A DNA stretch of 25,044 nt from a bacterium (GTDB taxonomy: Bacteria > Chloroflexota > Dormibacteria > UBA8260 > Bog-877), in assembly GCA_021817025.1 (NCBI GenBank), contig JAKAWF010000016.1, positions 1 through 25,044 on the forward strand, in the 5' to 3' direction. The stretch's first letter is position 1; each line of letters begins with the position of its first letter. The notes beneath the pieces were generated by a model. The model did not search any database and was not told the DNA's origin. It was given only the letters and a program-made list of their open reading frames with translations. The position numbers and the translations under genes were made by a program. Of this stretch, positions 20,463 through 25,044 are shown piece after piece.

Positions 20463-22445
20463 GTGGCAGCCTCCGGCCCCGCAGGGCCCCGCTCTCGGGG
20501 TCGTCTCCAAAGGATTTGGCATCACAAGCGGCTGCTGGTCGCCTCCACCGCGGCCGTGGCCGTGGCAGCCGGAGGTGTGGCGTACTTGCACAACCGGCCC
20601 GCCGCCTCCCCATTCGTGACTGCCTCCGCCCGCTACGGCTCGATCGTCCAGACCGTCGACGTCGCCGGCACCCTCCAGCCGGTGATGGCATGGAACCTCA
20701 GCTTCCAGACCCCCGGTGAGGTCTCGGCCGTCGACGTAGCCCCGGGACAGAGCGTGACGCAGGGCCAGGTCCTGGCCACGATCAACACCAGCAGCCTCCA
20801 GGTCCAGTTGACCCAGGCCGAGGCCAGCCTCACAGCCGCGCAGGCCAAGCTGGCTCTCGACGAACAGGGCCCCGCTCCCAGCCAGGACCAGTCCGCTCAA
20901 GCGCAGGTGGCGTCCGCGAAAAACAACCTCCAGACCGCCGAATCCACCCTCACAACCGATGAAGGGACTCTCAGCGCGGACCAGCCGTTGTTCGCGGTCG
21001 ACCTCGGACAGGTGACGAACGGCGCCGGAGCGGGTATGAGCGTGGCCAGCTACGCAACCAGCGACACCCTCTCCCAGACCCAGAGTCTGCTCGCCTCCGA
21101 TCAATCGGTGCTCGGGAGCGAGCAGGCGATCCAGGCCACAGGGGTCAGCGCCCAGTTGCAGCAGGCGGCGTCCGCAGCCCAGACGGCGGCGACCGCAGGC
21201 GGCAAGGTGGTGGGCGACTTCGAACAGCTCTTGAGCGCCCAGACCGCATTGCTGAGCGCTCAGATCGCCCTCCAGACGGCGACGACGGCTCAGATTCAGG
21301 CGGCTCAGGCCCAGGTGGCCCAGGCCCAGACCTCCCTGAACAATGCCGAGACGACCCTGTCCACCGATCAGGAGACCCTGGTGGTGGACCAGGAACTGCT
21401 CGCCGCCACCCAGCAGGAGGTCACCAGCGGGCCAGCGGCTGGCCAGAGCGTGGGGCCGTACGCGATGACCGACACTCAGGCTCAGACCGAGAGTCTGCTC
21501 ACTTCCGACCAGGGCGTGCTCGCCAGCGACCAAGAAGCGCTGGACAGTAGCGGCACCAGCCAGGTTCAGGCGGCCGTCGCAGCCGGCCAGACCGCCGTGG
21601 CGGCTGCTGAGAAGGTGGTTGGCGACTTCGAGCAGATTGCAGGAGCCCAGGTGGCGCTATCCAATGCCGAGGCCGCGGTCTCGGCGCTGGCAGCCCCCCC
21701 GCCGAGTGCGCAGCTCGCGATCGATGGGGCTGGGATCACCGCCGCCGAAGCGAACGTCAGCAGCGCCCGTCTGAGCTTGGCGTCAGCGCAGCTCACCGCG
21801 CCGGCAGCTGGTGTTGTGGCCCAGGTCAACATCGCGGCCGGCCAGCCGGACGGCGCCAGTAGCGGGCGCGCCGCGTCCACAGGCGCGGACATCGTGGTCC
21901 AGAGCCCCACCACCTTCGAGGTCACCGCCAGCGTCAGTGACGCCCAGATCGCCGCCATCCATGTCGGACAGGCTGCCGCTATCACCCCGGCCGGCCAACC
22001 GACCCCGCTGCCGGGCACCGTCAGTCAGATCACCCCGCTGGCCACCATCGTGCAGGGGGTGGCGGCCTTCCCGGTCGTTGTCACTCTGAACGGAGACCCC
22101 GCCGCGCTGTTCGCGGGGGCCAGCGCACAGCTTGCCATCGTGGTCAGGCGAGCTTCCCACGTGCTCACCGTGCCGGCCAGCAGCGTGCACGGCGGAGGCT
22201 CGCGCGGGACCTACGTGTATGTCCTCAGCGGCGGCAAAGAAGTTCGCCGGAAGGTCACTGTCGGGGCGAGCGACGCCATCCTGGCCCAGATCTCCTCAGG
22301 CCTCACCAGCGGAGAGAAGGTGGTCCTGGCCCAGGTCAACAAGCCCCTCCCGTCCGGTAGCACAGGCCTGTTCGGACGCAAGGCGGGCGGTGGTGGCGGC
22401 GGCAAGGGCGGCAAGGGCGGCAAGGGCGGCGGCGGCATCCCGTGA
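20463..22445 (+). CDS. HlyD/MacA-like membrane fusion (periplasmic adaptor) protein with duplicated coiled coil
   Basis: A 660-residue adaptor for the ABC exporter encoded next. One membrane anchor (about 23-42) follows a basic N terminus. Residues 60-115 are the first half of the barrel and lipoyl domains (VDVAGTLQPV, then GEVSAVDVAPGQSVTQGQVL). Residues 116-445 are Gln/Ala/Ser/Thr-rich helical hairpin, and 446-630 return through lipoyl, beta-barrel and membrane-proximal domains (LTAPAAGVVAQVNIAAGQ, LTVPASSVHGG). The tail is Gly/Lys-rich. The hairpin holds a tandem duplication of 136 residues, making the protein about 250 residues longer than MacA. The GTG at 20463 has GGGGAGGGAG 7-8 nt upstream. 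It overlaps the ATPase gene by 4 bp. Confidence 0.9.
   Translation: MAASGPAGPRSRGRLQRIWHHKRLLVASTAAVAVAAGGVAYLHNRPAASPFVTASARYGSIVQTVDVAGTLQPVMAWNLSFQTPGEVSAVDVAPGQSVTQGQVLATINTSSLQVQLTQAEASLTAAQAKLALDEQGPAPSQDQSAQAQVASAKNNLQTAESTLTTDEGTLSADQPLFAVDLGQVTNGAGAGMSVASYATSDTLSQTQSLLASDQSVLGSEQAIQATGVSAQLQQAASAAQTAATAGGKVVGDFEQLLSAQTALLSAQIALQTATTAQIQAAQAQVAQAQTSLNNAETTLSTDQETLVVDQELLAATQQEVTSGPAAGQSVGPYAMTDTQAQTESLLTSDQGVLASDQEALDSSGTSQVQAAVAAGQTAVAAAEKVVGDFEQIAGAQVALSNAEAAVSALAAPPPSAQLAIDGAGITAAEANVSSARLSLASAQLTAPAAGVVAQVNIAAGQPDGASSGRAASTGADIVVQSPTTFEVTASVSDAQIAAIHVGQAAAITPAGQPTPLPGTVSQITPLATIVQGVAAFPVVVTLNGDPAALFAGASAQLAIVVRRASHVLTVPASSVHGGGSRGTYVYVLSGGKEVRRKVTVGASDAILAQISSGLTSGEKVVLAQVNKPLPSGSTGLFGRKAGGGGGGKGGKGGKGGGGIP
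20895..21710 (+). repeat. Tandem 408-bp (136-codon) duplication inside the adaptor gene
   Basis: Residues 145-280 and 281-416 are collinear without gaps at an offset of exactly 136: AQAQVASAK versus AQAQVAQAQ, AESTLTTD versus AETTLSTD, SLLASDQSVLGSEQ versus SLLTSDQGVLASDQ, and KVVGDFEQ in both. The copies have diverged substantially, so the event is old and the repeat is under protein-level constraint. Confidence 0.85.
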
Positions 22446-23215
22446 CCACGCCCGAACCGGAGCGAGCTTCGCTTCAGTCGCCTGGCCTTGGAGCGGTCCC
22501 GATCCCAGACGGCCGGATCGCGGCGGCGCCTCTCCTGGAGTTCGAGGACGTCTCCAAGACCTACGGCCTCGGCGAGGCTGAGGTTCACGCTCTTCGCTCC
22601 GTCAGCCTGGTGGTCCAGCGCGGCGAGTACGTGGCCGTCATGGGGCAGTCAGGTTCAGGCAAGTCCACCCTCATGCACATTCTCGGCTGCCTGGACGTGC
22701 CCAGTTCCGGCTCGTATCGGTTGGGCGGCAGCGACGTGGGCCAGCTGAGCGAGGCCGAGCTGGCAGACGTGCGAAATCGGCAGGTTGGGTTCGTCTTCCA
22801 GCAGTTCCACCTGCTGCCCCGGATCTCGGCCTGGCGCAACGTCGAACTGCCTCTCCTATACGGGGGCGTCGGCCCTCGCCGGGAGCGCCGGGAGCGCGCT
22901 GAGCAGGCCCTGGAGAGCGTGGGCCTGGCGAACCGATTTGGCTACCGTCCCACCCAGCTGTCAGGGGGCCAGCAGCAGCGGGTCGCCATTGCCCGCGCCC
23001 TCGTCACCAACCCTGACATAGTGCTCGCCGACGAGCCGACCGGCAATCTCGCCTCCGACCAAGCCGATGAGATCCTATCGATCTTCGAAACCGCGCACGA
23101 GGCGGGACGGACCGTGGTGCTCATCACCCATGACCCCGATGTGGCCCGGCGGGCGCGGCGCCAGGTCCGAATCAGAGACGGGCAGATCGTCTCCGACACG
23201 ACCGTTCCGTCATGA
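22442..23215 (+). CDS. ABC transporter ATP-binding protein (MacB/LolD type)
   Basis: A 257-residue ATPase powering the exporter. Walker A is GQSGSGKST at 68-76, the Q loop is FVFQQFHLLPR at 117-127, the signature LSGGQQQR is at 173-180, Walker B is IVLADEPTGNL at 193-203, and the switch His is in VVLITHDPD. HALRSVSLVVQRGEYVAVMG and DVPSSGSYRLGG are typical of the MacB/LolD subfamily that drives mechanotransmission rather than transport through the membrane domain. The first 30 residues are a Pro/Ala-rich extension. A GTG start overlaps the adaptor stop (GTGA), and its stop overlaps the permease start (ATGA). Confidence 0.96.
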   Translation: MTTPEPERASLQSPGLGAVPIPDGRIAAAPLLEFEDVSKTYGLGEAEVHALRSVSLVVQRGEYVAVMGQSGSGKSTLMHILGCLDVPSSGSYRLGGSDVGQLSEAELADVRNRQVGFVFQQFHLLPRISAWRNVELPLLYGGVGPRRERRERAEQALESVGLANRFGYRPTQLSGGQQQRVAIARALVTNPDIVLADEPTGNLASDQADEILSIFETAHEAGRTVVLITHDPDVARRARRQVRIRDGQIVSDTTVPS

Positions 23216-24444
23216 ACTGGAGGGAACTGGTCCGGGGCGCGCTGGAGAGCATCGTCGAGAGGCGCAGCCGCTCCGCCCTCACCGTGCTCGGGCTGCTGAT
23301 CGGGATCGCTGCCGTGATCCTGACCGTGGGTCTGGGGGAGGGTGCCCAGGCTCAGGTTGGCAGCGCAATTTCGGCGCTGGGGACCAACCTGCTGATCATC
23401 ACGCCCGGCTCCACCTCGACGGCAGGGGTGAGCGGCGGACTGGGCTCCGCCAGCACCCTGACCCTGGCCGACGCCACGGCCCTCACCTCTGCCACCGACT
23501 GCCCCGACATCAGCCAGGTGGCTCCTGTCACCCAGCACTCGGCGTCCCTCACCGCGGCGGCCAACAACTGGACCGCCCCGGTGGTGGGTACCACCTCCGC
23601 CTACCTGGTGGTCCGCGACCGCCAGGTGGTGGCGGGACGCTCCCTAACCGCGGCAGATGTGCAGAGTCAGGCCCATGTGGCCCTGATCGGCACCGAGGTG
23701 GCTCAAAACCTGTTTCCCAGCGGTCGGGTCGTCGGCCGCACCATGGAGCTCGATGGAGTGCCGTTCACCGTGGTCGGCGAACTCAATCCAGCCGGAGCCT
23801 CGGCCAATGCCAACGAGGACAATCTGGTGCTGATCCCCATCTCGGTGGCAGACACCCTCTTCGGTCAGGCCGGTCCCTACGCCCACAGCCTCTCCCAGAT
23901 CCTGGTCTCCGCAACCAGTGCCAGCACCATGAGCGCGGCCTACCAGGAGGCTGACAGCCTGCTGCTGGAACTCCACCAGCTGCCGAGTCAGAGTGCGGCC
24001 GACTTCACCATCACGCCCCAGACCAGTCTGCTCAGCACAGCCAGTTCGGTCTCCAAGACGATGACGGTTCTGCTGGCGGGCGTGGCCGCGATCGCCTTGC
24101 TGGTGGGCGGCATTGGGGTCATGAACATCATGCTGGTCTCCGTGTCCGAGCGGGTCCAGGAGATCGGCCTGCGCAAAGCGCTGGGGGCCACCCCCGGTCT
24201 GATCCTGCGCCAGTTCCTGATCGAGGCCACGCTCCTGGGCCTTGCCGGTGGGGTGCTCGGGGTCGGCGTGGGCCTAGCCGGAGCGCTCGCGCTGCCACCG
24301 CTGTTGCATGCGCCAATCGCGGTGTCGATTCCCGCCATCATCGGAGCCGTGGTGGCTGCGGTGGGGATCGGACTGTCCTTCGGCGTATATCCCGCGGCAC
24401 GGGCGGCTAGGCTGTCTCCGATCGAGGCGTTGCGCAGCGCGTGA
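23212..24444 (+). CDS. ABC transporter permease (MacB/FtsX type)
   Basis: A 410-residue permease with the MacB topology: helix 1 at about 24-44 (ALTVLGLLIGIAAVILTVGL), a large extracytoplasmic MacB_PCD domain (about 50-275, including GTEVAQNLFPSGRVVGRTME), then three helices at about 285-308, 335-362 and 370-395. The conserved cytosolic segment VSVSERVQEIGLRKALGATP (about 303-322), which contacts the ATPase, is intact. It works with the ATPase and adaptor to export a substrate such as a peptide, macrolide or lipid; which one cannot be told. No outer-membrane channel gene is present, in keeping with a monoderm-like host. Confidence 0.95.
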   Translation: MNWRELVRGALESIVERRSRSALTVLGLLIGIAAVILTVGLGEGAQAQVGSAISALGTNLLIITPGSTSTAGVSGGLGSASTLTLADATALTSATDCPDISQVAPVTQHSASLTAAANNWTAPVVGTTSAYLVVRDRQVVAGRSLTAADVQSQAHVALIGTEVAQNLFPSGRVVGRTMELDGVPFTVVGELNPAGASANANEDNLVLIPISVADTLFGQAGPYAHSLSQILVSATSASTMSAAYQEADSLLLELHQLPSQSAADFTITPQTSLLSTASSVSKTMTVLLAGVAAIALLVGGIGVMNIMLVSVSERVQEIGLRKALGATPGLILRQFLIEATLLGLAGGVLGVGVGLAGALALPPLLHAPIAVSIPAIIGAVVAAVGIGLSFGVYPAARAARLSPIEALRSA

Positions 24445-24446
24445 AG

Positions 24447-24478
24447 CCATCCTCCATCGGCTCGCCCAGGAGGGATGG
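24447..24478 (+). other. Hairpin between permease and lipoprotein genes
   Basis: CCATCCTCC (24447-24455) pairs with GGAGGGATGG (24469-24478) apart from one extra G, across a 13-nt loop. Without a T tract it may be an intercistronic processing or attenuation element. Confidence 0.4.
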
Positions 24479-24551
24479 ACCTGGCCCATGCCGGTCTCCG
24501 AAGATTGGGAAGCGACGGGGCCCGCGCCGACCAGGGGCTCAGTCGTGGCGG

Positions 24552-25044
24552 TTGCCGGGGCGGGGACTGCGAGCCGGGGCCGCCGTGGGTGCCGCCCTGT
24601 TACTCGCGGTGGCGATAACCGCCTGTGGAGCCGCCGCTCCAGCCGCCTCGAGCAGCCCCTCTGCCAAGGGCGGCGGAGCAGCAGCCAGCCAAGCCTACCG
24701 GTCGTGCTTGGCCGCTCACGGCCTGACCCAAGAACCACGGGGTGCGGGTTCTCCCCCGGCTAACGCCACGAGCACACCGTCGCCAGCGCAGGCTACGACC
24801 TCTCCATCCCCCGGCAGCACGGCAGCGCCTTCTCGGAGCAAGTTGGCCAAGGCCGCCTGCCGAGCCCTCCGGCCGGGCGGCAAGCTCCAAGCCTATCGGT
24901 CCTGCCTGGCTGCCCACGGGCTGACTCCAAGAGTCTTGGGTGGGAGTTCCCCATCGCCCAGCAGCACGACGGCTCCCTCGCAGCGCAAGGCGGCTTTGGC
25001 CGCCTGTCGGGCTCTGCGGCCAAAGGCGGCGGCATCCCCAGATC
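24552..25044 (+). CDS. Cys-repeat lipoprotein of the MacAB-like operon (partial, 3' end cut)
   Basis: An open frame runs from about 24552 off the right edge, 164 codons visible. It begins with a lipoprotein signal peptide: LRAGAAVGAALLLAVAITAC with the lipobox ITAC at about residue 26, so the mature protein would be anchored outside the membrane. The rest alternates Ser/Thr/Pro linkers with a repeated motif: QAYRSCLAAHGLT occurs twice (starting near 24690 and 24888, 66 codons apart) and ACRALRP twice. From memory, similar lipoproteins with AACxxLxP and AYxxCLxxHGV motifs follow MacAB-type operons in Actinomycetota. Start is uncertain: TTG at 24552, GTG at 24585, or an ATG at 24488 in another frame if a frameshift exists. 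Confidence 0.65.
   Translation, partial: MPGRGLRAGAAVGAALLLAVAITACGAAAPAASSSPSAKGGGAAASQAYRSCLAAHGLTQEPRGAGSPPANATSTPSPAQATTSPSPGSTAAPSRSKLAKAACRALRPGGKLQAYRSCLAAHGLTPRVLGGSSPSPSSTTAPSQRKAALAACRALRPKAAASPD

Noticed and set aside
20376..21533. 385-codon minus-strand frame inside the adaptor gene
   Set aside because: Mirror of the Gln/Ala-rich coiled coil; no independent protein features.
1..25044. CRISPR array, restriction-modification, retron or biosynthetic gene cluster
   Set aside because: No regularly spaced short repeats, reverse transcriptase, methyltransferase, Cas or synthase genes were seen.

Overview
This window is GC-rich chromosomal DNA from what looks like a monoderm-type, high-GC bacterium, most likely Actinomycetota or a neighbouring Terrabacteria phylum such as Dormibacterota or Chloroflexota. 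The evidence is GTG/TTG starts, frequent 4-bp GTGA/ATGA gene overlaps, several start codons directly behind a -10 hexamer (leaderless-type), and the families present (DUF2236/MpaB oxygenase, DUF2089 with DUF4097, MacAB-like efflux with a Cys-repeat lipoprotein). The phylum cannot be fixed from this sequence alone.

Layout. 1-745: the 3' end of a probable MFS drug exporter overlapped by a MarR regulator. 759-4882 (minus): a tight operon of a PPOX-fold flavoprotein, a CPBP-type membrane protease and a degenerate EAL-GAF-GGDEF diguanylate cyclase. 4932-6884 (plus): an SRPBCC protein, then a lipoate/biotin ligase-fold protein overlapping peptide deformylase, ending at a strong hairpin shared with the convergent yceI gene. 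6988-8873: yceI and a divergent marR with interlocked promoters; marR is followed by a protein with two PCP_red domains. 8880-10532: a DUF4097/DUF2089 operon behind a near-consensus, apparently leaderless promoter, and a small membrane protein. 10511-12184: a DtxR-type metal regulator divergent from an FTR1 iron permease. 12238-15734: a nitrobindin-like protein and kynureninase (minus), an MpaB-type oxygenase (plus) and a histidine phosphatase (minus).

15795-20108 is accessory DNA stacked on a tRNA-Pro(CGG) gene. It holds an IS1634-like element with recognisable terminal inverted repeats and a divergent DUF6788 gene, an IS66 transposase fragment, a Phd/VapC-type toxin-antitoxin pair with its operator, a second copy of the tRNA 3' end, and a decayed tyrosine-integrase tail beside that copy. 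I read this as nested remnants of elements that used the tRNA 3' end as attachment site.

20463-25044 is an export operon with translational overlaps: a HlyD/MacA-like adaptor whose coiled coil is an exact-length 136-residue tandem duplication, a MacB-type ATPase, a MacB-type permease, and a lipoprotein with repeated Cys motifs that runs off the window.

The most unusual items are the tRNA-anchored repeat/integrase structure, the 25-bp perfect palindrome at the IS transposase start facing DUF6788, the duplicated adaptor hairpin plus Cys-repeat lipoprotein, and the heme-protein/kynureninase cluster.
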